Source of the DNA: Bacteroidaceae bacterium
Lineage (GTDB): Bacteria > Bacteroidota > Bacteroidia > Bacteroidales > Bacteroidaceae
NCBI GenBank assembly: GCA_017503065.1
Contig: JAFVTT010000040.1
Location: 1-25,543 of the forward strand
Length of the DNA stretch: 25,543 nt
Direction: 5' to 3'
The translations under genes and the position numbers were made by a program. How positions within the stretch are numbered: position 1 is the stretch's first letter; each line of letters opens with the position of its first letter. The notes beneath the pieces were generated by a model. That model was not told the origin of the DNA and ran no database searches. It was given only the letters and a program-made list of their open reading frames with translations. Below, in pieces: positions 16,130 through 22,546 of this stretch.

Positions 16130-17596
16130 CTATTTCTCGTTAAGGTCGATGACAAAACTCTGCTTGCGTCCGCTTGGGGCAATAGCCTTGATCCAAAGAG
16201 TGCGGTCGGCGCTCTGGTTGGCAGCCTTGACGGCGTTCTCCCAGTCTTCTGCTTTTTCCATACGGGTGTCGTTTACAGCCAAAATGATTGTGCCCTTGGA
16301 GACTCCGGCCTTTTGCATCTTGCCATTGCGTATAGCCTTGATAACAAGGCCGTATGGTACTCCAAGGCGTGCTTTCTCGTCTGCAGACAAAGGTTCCATG
16401 GAGACGCCCATTTCGTCAACGTCCACTTCCTGCAGAATCTTTGTCGAACCTTGGCTGTTCTTCATGGTAACTGTTTCGGTGTGCTTCTTCTTGTCGCGCA
16501 ACCAGGTGATGCTCACCTTGTCGCCTGGACGATGCTGGGCAATGGCTTCCTGCATTTCAGACATCTTGTGGACTTCCTTGCCGTTGAATTGGATGATTGC
16601 GTCGCCTTTCTCCAGGCCGGCTTCAGCGGCGGCAGAACCTTCCATGACTTCGTTTACCCATACTCCGGTAAGAGTGCCGAGGTCAGGGGTGTTGCCTTTG
16701 GCTTTTTCACTGTCGATATAGTTTGTTACGTCACCTCCGGTTACACCCAATACGGCACGTTGTACGGTTCCGTATGCCTTGAGGTCGGCAACGACCTTGT
16801 TCATTATTGATGTGGGAATGGCAAAACCATAGCCGCTGTAACTTCCAGTTTGAGAATACAGCATTGCATTGATGCCAACAAGTTCTCCCTTGGCATTGAC
16901 CAGGGCACCACCGGAGTTACCCTGGTTGATAGCTGCGTCGGTCTGTATGAAACTTTCAATGCCGTTGGCTCCCAGACTCCTGGCTTTGGCGGATACAATG
17001 CCGGCCGTGACAGTGCTCGTGAGATTGAATGGATTGCCCACGGCCAGTACCCATTCGCCAATCTTCAGGTTGTCGCTGTTGCCGATGGGCAGTGTGGGGA
17101 GGTTCTTCCCCTCAATCTTGATAAGAGCCAGGTCGGTGTTGGCATCCAGTCCTACGATGCGTCCGGAGAACTCGCGGTTGTCGTTCAATTTTACAAGAAT
17201 CTCATCGGCACCGGCCACAACGTGGTTGTTGGTGACGATGTATCCGTCTGCAGAGATAATCACACCGGAACCGGAACCGCGGCGGTCGGGTTCCTTGTAT
17301 TCGCGTTGCTGGGGAGTACGCTGGCTGTGTCCGAAGAAATCTCCGAAAAATTCTTCAAATGGGTCGCGGTATGTCACCTTATGTGTCTTGCCCATCTGTG
17401 TCACCTTAATATATACAACAGCATTTACGCTGCTCTCTGCCGCATAGGTGAGGTCCACATATCCGCCCTGGGGGGCAGATAGTGTGGTGGTCTTTTCTTC
17501 TGTCTTCAGTTCCAACTCTGTCGTGTTGGCTGTTTCCGCATTGCCGGAGCATGCAATCAGTGTAGAACCAATAAGGACGAATAGTACTTTCTTCAT
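16130..17596 (-). CDS. degP: DegP/HtrA family serine protease, lipoprotein form
   Basis: A 488-residue Do-family protease/chaperone for envelope quality control. The catalytic triad is His125 (VTNNHVVAG), Asp155 (NTDLALIKI) and Ser228 (NQGNSGGALV). The protease domain is followed by two PDZ regions: the first around GVTGGDVTNYID..GSAAAEAGLEKGDAIIQFNGKEV, the second ending KAGVSKGTIILAVNDTRMEKAEDWENAV. The N-terminus (MKKVLFVLIGSTLIAC) has a lipobox with Cys16, so a lipid-anchored protein is likely. The next residues (SGNAET) lack the K/R plus acidic surface-export signal of Bacteroidetes, favouring the periplasmic face. An FG-rich acidic loop (DPFEEFFGDFFGHSQ) precedes the protease domain, as in other Bacteroidetes members. 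The gene has its own promoter-like box and terminator. Confidence 0.96.
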   Translation of the reverse strand: MKKVLFVLIGSTLIACSGNAETANTTELELKTEEKTTTLSAPQGGYVDLTYAAESSVNAVVYIKVTQMGKTHKVTYRDPFEEFFGDFFGHSQRTPQQREYKEPDRRGSGSGVIISADGYIVTNNHVVAGADEILVKLNDNREFSGRIVGLDANTDLALIKIEGKNLPTLPIGNSDNLKIGEWVLAVGNPFNLTSTVTAGIVSAKARSLGANGIESFIQTDAAINQGNSGGALVNAKGELVGINAMLYSQTGSYSGYGFAIPTSIMNKVVADLKAYGTVQRAVLGVTGGDVTNYIDSEKAKGNTPDLGTLTGVWVNEVMEGSAAAEAGLEKGDAIIQFNGKEVHKMSEMQEAIAQHRPGDKVSITWLRDKKKHTETVTMKNSQGSTKILQEVDVDEMGVSMEPLSADEKARLGVPYGLVIKAIRNGKMQKAGVSKGTIILAVNDTRMEKAEDWENAVKAANQSADRTLWIKAIAPSGRKQSFVIDLNEK

Positions 17597-17654
17597 ATTA
17601 TTGATGTTTTATGGTTTATATCCAGTATGTATGGGGTGGTTGACTTTCTGTTTG

Positions 17655-17662
17655 CAAAAGTA
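17655..17662 (-). promoter_or_regulatory. Promoter -7 box for the DegP gene
   Basis: Minus-strand TACTTTTG at 17662-17655 matches TAnnTTTG and lies 58 nt before the start codon. At the proper upstream distance only ATGAC is present, so the -33 element is weak. This could suit a regulated stress promoter, which is inference. Confidence 0.5.
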
Positions 17663-17723
17663 GCTATAAATTATGTCCGTTGTCATTTTCCTTGTCTTAT
17701 TTTAACCTTTTAGTTGCAGCGGT

Positions 17724-17754
17724 TTTGTCAATTTAAGGATTATTCGTAAATTTG
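17724..17754 (+). promoter_or_regulatory. Promoter of rnpB
   Basis: TTTG at 17724-17727, a 19-nt spacer, and TAAATTTG at 17747-17754 fit the Bacteroidetes promoter consensus fully. The predicted start near 17760-17763 is only a few nucleotides before the 5' strand of the RNase P helix P1. Confidence 0.88.
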
Positions 17755-17766
17755 CACACAAAGAAA

Positions 17767-18171
17767 CAGTGGTCCGGCCTGTCGCTGGTTTTCTCCTTTT
17801 AAGGGGGGGGACGAGAGGAAAGTCCGGGCAACACAGGACAATCCGCTACCTAACGGGTAGGAGCCAGTGATGGTTGGTCAGTGCAGAAGAAAACAACCGC
17901 CTGTATATATTGCAGGCAAGGGTGAGAAGGTGGGGTAAGAGCCCACCAGGCGTATGGCGACATGCGTGCTGTGCACTCCGGATGTTGAAAGTTCGCGTAT
18001 ACCGGCGGTGCTCTTGCTGCAATGGCGGGAGTGGGAGGGTTGTCCGTCCGAGCCGGAGGGTAGAACGATAGAGACCGGCGGTGACGCCGGTAGTGGATAA
18101 ATGACAGGCGGCGGATATGGAAGCTTGATGCAGAAATAGCCGTGCACAGAACCCGGCTTACAGGGCCACTG
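17767..18171 (+). ncRNA. rnpB: RNase P RNA, bacterial class A
   Basis: This is the catalytic RNA that trims the 5' leader of tRNA precursors. The universal 5' core GAGGAAAGTCCGGGC lies at 17815-17829 and the 3' core ACAGAACCCGGCTTACAG at about 18146-18163; these form helix P4 and its surroundings. Helix P1 pairs CAGTGGTCC (17767-17775) with GGGCCACTG (18163-18171). A strong hairpin ACCGGCG-GTGA-CGCCGGT lies at 18074-18091. The about 405-nt length fits the class. A TTCTTTTT run directly after P1 (18173-18180) can act as the terminator. A run of eight G at 17803-17810 lies in the P2/P3 area and may vary. The ends are set by P1 pairing and are accurate to a few nucleotides. Confidence 0.97.
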
Positions 18172-18207
18172 CTTCTTTTTATTCGTCCAAAAAAAGATTT
18201 TCCTTTT

Positions 18208-19497
18208 ATGACAATAGAAGAAAGAATGGAATCCTGGTGGAACATGGATGAACGGCAGTGCAAGTGCTTCCAGCGTTGGGCATTGCTGCTCTTCAAACGT
18301 GTCTATATCACCATAGATCACTTTGTTAACAATAATCTCAGTTCTTATGCCTCGGCACTTACATACAATACCACCTTGGCCGTTGTTCCGGTGCTGGCCA
18401 TTATCTTTGCCATTGCCCGGGGCTTTGGCTTTGACAACATTATAGAAAGCCGTCTGCGTGTCGCACTGGATTCATTCAGTCCGGAAATGACCCATACGGT
18501 TCTCACGTTTGTAGAAAGTTATCTTCAGCATACCAAGAGCGGTGTCTTCTTGGGCGTAGGTATATTGTTGTTGTTCTATACTTTGGTTAATCTGACCATG
18601 AATATAGAAACGGCCTTCAATACCGTTTGGCAAGTGACAAACACGCGCAATATCTACAGACGGATAACAGATTACATATCCGTATTCCTGCTGTTACCCA
18701 TATTGATGATACTGACAAATGGTGTGAATGTGGCAATGCTGACGTTGGAGTCGTGGCTTGACATATACTTTTCCATGGGGAGTACCTTTCATGTCATAGT
18801 GGTGATGGTGCCGTTCTTTATCAGCAGTCTGGTGTTTGTCCTGTTGTACAAACTTATGCCAAACACGCATGTCAGATGGAGTGCATGTGTCGGCCCCGGC
18901 ATTATTGCAGGTCTGTTGTTTCAGGGGTTAGAGTTCTTCTACATACACTACCAGATAAAACTGTCGGCATACAATGCCATCTATGGTTCTTTTGCCGCAA
19001 TCCCCTTGCTTTTGATTTTCTTGCAGTTTACTTGGTATATCTGCCTTATAGGATGTCAGTTGAGCTATGCCAACCAGATGGTACAGGAATATGCATTTGA
19101 GCGTTCGACGCGTGGTATGAGCCGCCGTTTCCGCGATACACTTTCCCTTTTGCTGGTAAACCATGTTGCCAAAAGATTTGCTGCCGGCAACCGTCCGTTG
19201 AGCCAGCGTTCCCTTTCGCGCGCAACGCACTTGCCGGAAACTTTGGTTACGGTGCTCTTGGATGAACTTGTCAGTGTGGGTGTATTGGCCATCACGCACA
19301 ATAATTCCGGTACGGAAATGCTTTATATACCGGCCATAGACATTCATCGTCTTACGGTACGTATGGTAGTGGATAGACTTGACGCCAGGGGGACGGAGAA
19401 CTTCTCTCCAGCATGGATGCTGCATAATCCTGAATGGAAGCGTTTGCGCCAATACAGATATTACAGTCAGGACGAGGCATTGATAATGGAAATATAG
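18208..19497 (+). CDS. YihY/BrkB family membrane protein
   Basis: A 429-residue inner-membrane protein of the YihY/BrkB family, once mis-assigned as ribonuclease BN; its function is not established. The core has about six hydrophobic helices. The family signature begins FVNNNLSSYASALTYNTTLAVVPVLAIIFAIARGFG and continues with KSGVFLGVGILLLFYTLVNLTMNIETAFNTVW. The segment FYIHYQIKLSAYNAIYGSFAAIPLLLIFLQFTWYICLIG is also characteristic. A soluble C-terminal part of about 120 residues (LLVNHVAKRFAAGNRPLSQRSLSR..TLVTVLLDELVSVGVL) looks like a winged helix. The ATG at 18208 (MTIEERME) is chosen because an in-frame ATG at 18142 lies inside the 3' end of rnpB. It may depend on read-through from rnpB. 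Confidence 0.9.
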   Translation: MTIEERMESWWNMDERQCKCFQRWALLLFKRVYITIDHFVNNNLSSYASALTYNTTLAVVPVLAIIFAIARGFGFDNIIESRLRVALDSFSPEMTHTVLTFVESYLQHTKSGVFLGVGILLLFYTLVNLTMNIETAFNTVWQVTNTRNIYRRITDYISVFLLLPILMILTNGVNVAMLTLESWLDIYFSMGSTFHVIVVMVPFFISSLVFVLLYKLMPNTHVRWSACVGPGIIAGLLFQGLEFFYIHYQIKLSAYNAIYGSFAAIPLLLIFLQFTWYICLIGCQLSYANQMVQEYAFERSTRGMSRRFRDTLSLLLVNHVAKRFAAGNRPLSQRSLSRATHLPETLVTVLLDELVSVGVLAITHNNSGTEMLYIPAIDIHRLTVRMVVDRLDARGTENFSPAWMLHNPEWKRLRQYRYYSQDEALIMEI

Positions 19498-19518
19498 AAA
19501 TCATTGCCTCCATTATCA
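19481..19518 (+). terminator. Hairpin overlapping the BrkB stop
   Basis: TGATAATGGA (19481-19490) pairs exactly with TCCATTATCA (19509-19518), placing the stop codon in an 18-nt loop. No T-run follows directly, so it is only a possible terminator. Confidence 0.4.
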
Positions 19519-19568
19519 TGGTGGCGTGTTTTACTCTCACGGTGATGCCTGTGAATCATTATCGTTCG

Positions 19569-19634
19569 TTCGGCGAACGATTACTGATGCTTCGGCGAAC
19601 GATTATCGATGCTTCAACGAACGATTAGTGACAA
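19569..19634. repeat. Three 22-bp tandem repeats with CGTTCG/CGAACG dyad
   Basis: Units at 19569-19590, 19591-19612 and 19613-19634 share TTCrrCGAACGATTA. The first two differ at only two adjacent positions; the third is more divergent. The preceding ATCGTTCG is the reverse complement of CGAACGAT, so a hairpin can form with each unit. The repeat is in the BrkB-to-IS gap. Function unknown. Confidence 0.85.
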
Positions 19635-19693
19635 TGTTTTGCATATTAGCCGAAGCCGGTCCGCTATTTACGAGAAGGGGAGTGAAAAGATTT

Positions 19694-19710
19694 AACCCAA
19701 ATCGGTCATT
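19694..19710 (-). repeat. 17-bp inverted repeat flanking the IS110 element, left copy
   Basis: This 17-nt sequence is the exact reverse complement of 21175-21191 on the other side of the transposase gene. A 13-nt part (GATTTGGGTTAAA on the minus strand, 19703-19691) also occurs at 16048-16060, beside the DegP terminator. Confidence 0.85.
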
Positions 19711-19738
19711 GTATATTCCAATATCCTTTATACTTTTG
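19709..19738 (+). promoter_or_regulatory. Promoter directed into the left end of the IS110 element
   Basis: TTG (19709-19711), a 19-nt spacer and TACTTTTG (19731-19738) form a Bacteroidetes-type promoter. The predicted start is near 19745, right at the proposed left edge of the element. It could transcribe the non-coding left end and the transposase gene. Confidence 0.6.
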
Positions 19739-19744
19739 CATTTG

Positions 19745-19923
19745 TTAACGACATCAAGAAGTGGAATAAGGCCGTTCGGTCATTCGTCGTAAAGACTGTG
19801 TCTAATGTTTAGCCCCCACTCCTTAACATCCGAATCCGGACAGTTCACTGGGCTTTGACCCCGCATTTGCAATGATGGTTCCAAGATGTTTCGATGTTGC
19901 ATATTTGTTTAAATACATTTGTT
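19745..19923 (+). ncRNA. Candidate bridge RNA in the IS110 left non-coding end
   Basis: IS110 elements are known to encode a structured bridge RNA in a non-coding end, with two loops that pair with target and donor DNA. Here the 179 nt before the transposase ATG contain a short hairpin at 19770-19781 and a stem AGCCC/GGGCT (19811-19815 with 19850-19854). The latter encloses an asymmetric internal loop (13 and 9 nt) and a TCCG-AATC-CGGA hairpin. A second stem, ATTTGCAA/TTGCATAT (19865-19872 with 19897-19904), has one mismatch. The first internal loop holds TTAACA (19823-19828), complementary to TGTTAA at both proposed element ends. The RNA itself is inferred. Confidence 0.4.
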
Positions 19924-20889
19924 ATGACCTACATTGGTATTGACGTCAGCAAGGACACTTTTGTCGTAGCTTATTCTTCTGATAAGAACAGCAAGACGAA
20001 AGTATTCAAGAATACCACCAAAGGTATTCATGAGTTTATTACGACCATCTCCAAGGATGAGCACCACTGCGTCATGGAGGCGACAGGCAATTACAGTGCT
20101 CTGCTTGTTTATCTGCTCTCAGAGGCTGGTATCACCACAAGCCTGGAGAATCCGCTTAAGGTAAAGAACTTCGCCCGTGCCATGCTATCCACCGTCAAGA
20201 CGGATGAAATAGACGCACGTCTGATAGTTCTTTACGGAGAGAAGATGCAGCCCGCACCCTATAGGCTCCGCAGTGATGCCATCCTAACGCTCAAGCAGAA
20301 GCGTACAGTCATTCGACAGCTCAAGAAACAGCTCATTGCCACAAGAAACCTCAAGGGTTCTATGGAAGTGATGCCCTTCTTTGATGCCAAGTGCAAGAAG
20401 TCTATCGAGAAGACCATTGCCTTTCTTGAGAAGCAGGTTAAGGAACTCGAAGAAAATCTTACTACACTTGCCCGTTCTGAGTACAAGAAGCAGATGGATT
20501 TGCTAACCTCTATAAAAGGTATCGGTGTCACCCTTGCCGCTGCACTCATTATGGCCACTGGTGGCTTCACTTACTTTGATAATGCCAAGCAACTCACCCG
20601 TCATCTGGGTTTGTCGCCTACATATCAGCAGTCCGGTACTTCTGTCAATTTCAAAGGTCACATCAACCGCAACGGGGACTCGTCTTTAAGGGGGCAGCTC
20701 TATGTGGCAGCATTCGCTTCATTAAGGTGCAACACTGGGTGTAAAGCCTGTTATGACCGATTGCGGTCTAATGGCAAGCCAGGGAAAGTAGCTGTTATTG
20801 CAGTAGCAAATAAACTTATCCGGCAGGCTTTTGCCGTTGTCACTCAGGAAAAACCTTACGTCGACGGTTATGTATCTTCAAAGAAGTAG
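19924..20889 (+). CDS. IS110-family transposase (DEDD recombinase)
   Basis: A 321-residue recombinase with an N-terminal RuvC-like domain and a C-terminal serine-containing domain. The acidic tetrad is Asp7 (YIGIDVSKD), Glu52 (VMEATGNY), Asp94 and Asp97 (KTDEIDARL). A coiled-coil-like middle (about 120-190) is followed by the C-terminal domain: SIKGIGVTLAAALIMATGG, LTRHLGLSPTYQQSG with the likely nucleophile Ser237, and INRNGDSSLRGQLYVAA. All key residues are intact and there is no frameshift, so the protein may be active. The start at 19924 (MTYIGIDVS) is the usual one; an in-frame ATG at 19894 would add ten unrelated residues. Family assignment is certain. Confidence 0.96.
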   Translation: MTYIGIDVSKDTFVVAYSSDKNSKTKVFKNTTKGIHEFITTISKDEHHCVMEATGNYSALLVYLLSEAGITTSLENPLKVKNFARAMLSTVKTDEIDARLIVLYGEKMQPAPYRLRSDAILTLKQKRTVIRQLKKQLIATRNLKGSMEVMPFFDAKCKKSIEKTIAFLEKQVKELEENLTTLARSEYKKQMDLLTSIKGIGVTLAAALIMATGGFTYFDNAKQLTRHLGLSPTYQQSGTSVNFKGHINRNGDSSLRGQLYVAAFASLRCNTGCKACYDRLRSNGKPGKVAVIAVANKLIRQAFAVVTQEKPYVDGYVSSKK

Positions 20890-20953
20890 TTCCTGCTATT
20901 TCCCGAAGTGTATCAGCATAGATAGTCTAATACCTGAAAACACCGAGGGGTTT

Positions 20954-20970
20954 GGGGGCGAGAAGCCCCC
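20954..20970 (+). other. GC-rich hairpin in the right non-coding part of the IS110 element
   Basis: GGGGGC (20954-20959), loop GAGAA and GCCCCC (20965-20970) make a perfect six-pair stem 65 nt after the transposase stop. No T-run follows. It may end the transposase transcript or be part of the right end. Confidence 0.6.
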
Positions 20971-21174
20971 ATGAGAGAGTACAAATCAGTACAAAACGCT
21001 AATAATTGTTAACAGCATACATTTTTTTATTACAGTTCATTAGACTGTTATGCGCTAATGAAACCTTCTTTTTGTCATCTATTTTGTCACTTCTCGGTTA
21101 CAATGGAACCCCATTGCGCCCTCAAAGTGGCAAAACATCTGTTCAAAAATAAAGGTTATTATCATCATAACGCT

Positions 21175-21191
21175 AATGACCGATTTGGGTT
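21175..21191 (+). repeat. 17-bp inverted repeat flanking the IS110 element, right copy
   Basis: Exact reverse complement of 19694-19710. It lies outside the proposed right end of the IS. The stretch 20890-21224 has no gene: it holds the IS right end, this repeat, and AT-rich sequence with several CGCTAAT motifs (20997, 21053, 21171). Confidence 0.85.
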
Positions 21192-21224
21192 GAATTGCCG
21201 TTTTACTACAAGATGTCCCAAAAT

Positions 21225-21256
21225 TTTGGTGGTGTGGAATAAAAAAAGTAAATTTG
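21225..21256 (+). promoter_or_regulatory. Bacteroidetes-type promoter before the four-helix remnant
   Basis: TTTG (21225-21228), a 20-nt spacer and TAAATTTG (21249-21256) fit the consensus. The start of transcription would be near 21263, about 8 nt before the ATG at 21271. It may drive the whole plus-strand series to MtgA, since no other promoter of this type was seen in 21271-24760. Confidence 0.75.
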
Positions 21257-21270
21257 CGAGGAGAAAAGGA

Positions 21271-21519
21271 ATGGATAATATCGCAGAAGGGTTTGAGCGA
21301 GACGGGAACAAGGAGTTTATACAGTTTCTTTATGTGGCAAAAGGTTCGTGTGGGGAAGTCCGCTCGCAAATTATCAGAGCATCAGATACAAATTTCCTCA
21401 ATCACACGGATGCAAAGAGATTATATAACGTATGTCTGGAACTGAGCAGCGCAATTGCAGCTTTTATAAAAAGCTTAAAGAAGAGCTCCATTACCGGCTC
21501 CAAATACTTGAAACCTTAA
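21271..21519 (+). pseudogene. N-terminally truncated four-helix-bundle (S23/IVP-like) protein
   Basis: The 82-residue frame contains [32 protein letters not shown] and a helical remainder, which match the C-terminal two-thirds of the four helix bundle family (rRNA intervening-sequence protein). Intact members have about 35 more residues before NIAEGF, with an FxxLxVW..A segment and RRAAVSIPS; here the frame begins at GMDNIAEGF. The first helix is therefore missing. The open frame extends upstream to 21058, but that extension shows no family similarity. A good promoter lies just upstream. The C-terminus (SKYLKP) and the TAA stop are supplied by the heptamer array. Possibly still expressed as a short protein. 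Confidence 0.7.
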
Positions 21520-21558
21520 ACTTGAAACTTGAAACCTTAAACTTGAAACCTCAAACCC
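21506..21558. repeat. Heptamer array, AAAC every 7 nt (TTAAACC/TGAAACT type)
   Basis: AAAC occurs at 21511, 21518, 21525, 21532, 21539, 21546 and 21553, always 7 nt apart, with CTT or CCT between and G or T before. Most units hold a TAA or TGA. The array starts inside the 3' end of the four-helix frame, gives its stop codon (21517-21519) and ends 7 nt before the next ATG. Confidence 0.95.
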
Positions 21559-21565
21559 GATTACC

Positions 21566-22399
21566 ATGACAGACGAAGAACTGAAGGAAATACTGGGAGA
21601 GATGCAGGGCGATGTGATTAACCCCGAACTCTGCAATATACCCGTTCCAGACATGAACCAGGCCGTGAGGGCCGGCACTCCCACCGTGTGCGGAGATATT
21701 CCAAGGGATGAATGTTTGTTATTGTCCAAGAGTTTCCTGAATCTGGGAATCACTTTCAGCGTGGACGTGACAGGCAACTCGATGACGGACATAGGCATCA
21801 TGCCCGGCGACAAACTCCAGATAAAATCCGGTCCCTGTGCAGATGACGGTGACATAGTGGTGGCCGCCATAGACGGAGAGTTTACGCTGAAGGCATTCTT
21901 CCGCGATGAGAACGGACAGTGCTGGCTGGTGCCGGCCAACGAAGCCTACAAACCAATCAGGCTGACGGAAGACATGGACGTGAGGATAGTGGGAAAGGTG
22001 GTGAAAGTGACAAAGGATGCTCCACGCTATAGCCATGCCAGTATAATGCGGGTGCTTAAGGCTGCTGAAACGCCAGAAGACAAACCCATGGACGATCCCG
22101 GCCCGCTGATATGCAAGGCGGCTCCCATGGTACGCAATTCACGTCATTGGTATGCCGTGTACAGGGCATTGGTGGACATGGGACTGTGTGAGTCGGAGAT
22201 GTACGCCACCTTTGTGGACATGGTTGCCAGAGCTGTTCCGGAGCATCCCAGCCTACCGACGGTGGATGCCATGAGACGCATGGCTGTGGGCAGCTTTTGC
22301 AGGCCTGTAAACCAATGGAATATAAACAATGCCCCCGTGACAGGAATACGCTTCGAGGAGTACGTAAAAATTGCACAGGCGGTGAGCGATAAACGGTGA
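21566..22399 (+). CDS. UmuD/LexA-like S24 peptidase with an extra C-terminal domain
   Basis: A 277-residue protein. The S24 domain has the nucleophile in VTGNSMTD (Ser72) and the general base in FTLKAFF (Lys109), with the 37-residue spacing of LexA and UmuD. An Ala36-Gly37 pair (AVRAGTPT) lies 36 residues before the serine, as the self-cleavage site does in UmuD. The N-terminus (about 35 residues) is too short for the LexA helix-turn-helix. After about residue 150 comes a C-terminal region of about 115 residues that I do not recognise: HWYAVYRALVDMGLCESEMYATFVDMVARAVPE, then PTVDAMRRMAVGSF. No umuC neighbour is present. The last codons (AVSDKR, TGA) are written in the CGGTGAG heptamer array. 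Self-cleaving regulator or UmuD-like accessory protein is inference. Confidence 0.8.
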   Translation: MTDEELKEILGEMQGDVINPELCNIPVPDMNQAVRAGTPTVCGDIPRDECLLLSKSFLNLGITFSVDVTGNSMTDIGIMPGDKLQIKSGPCADDGDIVVAAIDGEFTLKAFFRDENGQCWLVPANEAYKPIRLTEDMDVRIVGKVVKVTKDAPRYSHASIMRVLKAAETPEDKPMDDPGPLICKAAPMVRNSRHWYAVYRALVDMGLCESEMYATFVDMVARAVPEHPSLPTVDAMRRMAVGSFCRPVNQWNINNAPVTGIRFEEYVKIAQAVSDKR

Positions 22400-22440
22400 G
22401 CGGTGAGCGGTGAGCGGATGAGTGGTGAGCAGATGAGCGG
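22380..22440. repeat. Heptamer array, CGGTGAG/CGGATGAG type
   Basis: TGAG occurs at 22383, 22397, 22404, 22411, 22419, 22426 and 22434, at 7- or 8-nt spacing, with a decayed unit (TAAA) at 22390. The unit at 22397 is the stop codon of the S24 gene, whose last six codons are already repeat-derived. The array ends where the AAAC array begins. Confidence 0.95.
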
Positions 22441-22541
22441 AAACCTTAAACTTTAAACCAGAAACTTGAAACTTGAAACTTGAAACCTTAAACTTTAAAC
22501 CTGAAACCTGAAACTTTAAACCTTAAACCTGAAACTTCAAC
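22441..22541. repeat. Heptamer array, fourteen AAAC units at exact 7-nt spacing
   Basis: AAAC occurs every 7 nt from 22441 to 22532 without a phase error (14 copies), followed by a decayed unit. Unit forms are TTAAACC, TTAAACT, TGAAACC and TGAAACT. It fills the whole gap up to 5 nt before the GH20 ATG, leaving no separate ribosome binding site or promoter. Confidence 0.97.
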
Positions 22542-22546
22542 CTCAT

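Larger units (their letters stand above)
19742..21013 (+). mobile_element. IS110-family insertion sequence (boundaries estimated)
   Basis: A single DEDD-type transposase gene is flanked by non-coding ends of about 180 nt (left) and 115 nt (right), without clear terminal inverted repeats at the edges; this is typical of the family. The estimated ends are marked by the shared TTGTTAAC at 19742-19749 and 21006-21013 (1264 nt apart), with similar next bases (GACAT and AGCAT). The right non-coding part has a GGGGGC-GAGAA-GCCCCC hairpin at 20954-20970. The longer left non-coding end suggests the IS110 rather than the IS1111 subgroup. Boundaries need an empty-site comparison. Confidence 0.65.

Noticed and set aside
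16130..16810. Plus-strand frame of 237 codons opposite the DegP gene
   Set aside because: It is antisense to the PDZ region of an intact DegP and has no domain or promoter.
18142..18207. Upstream start for the BrkB-family gene
   Set aside because: It lies inside the conserved 3' end of RNase P RNA and adds residues without family similarity.
17850..18321. Open frames of about 147 codons on the minus strand around 18 kb
   Set aside because: They lie over the RNase P RNA, whose conserved cores and promoter explain the region.
21058..21270. In-frame upstream extension of the four-helix frame as a real N-terminus
   Set aside because: The translation does not resemble the family, the promoter -7 box at 21249-21256 lies within it, and it is AT-rich intergenic in character.
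22380..22541. CRISPR array
   Set aside because: The period is 7-9 nt without spacers and there are no cas genes.
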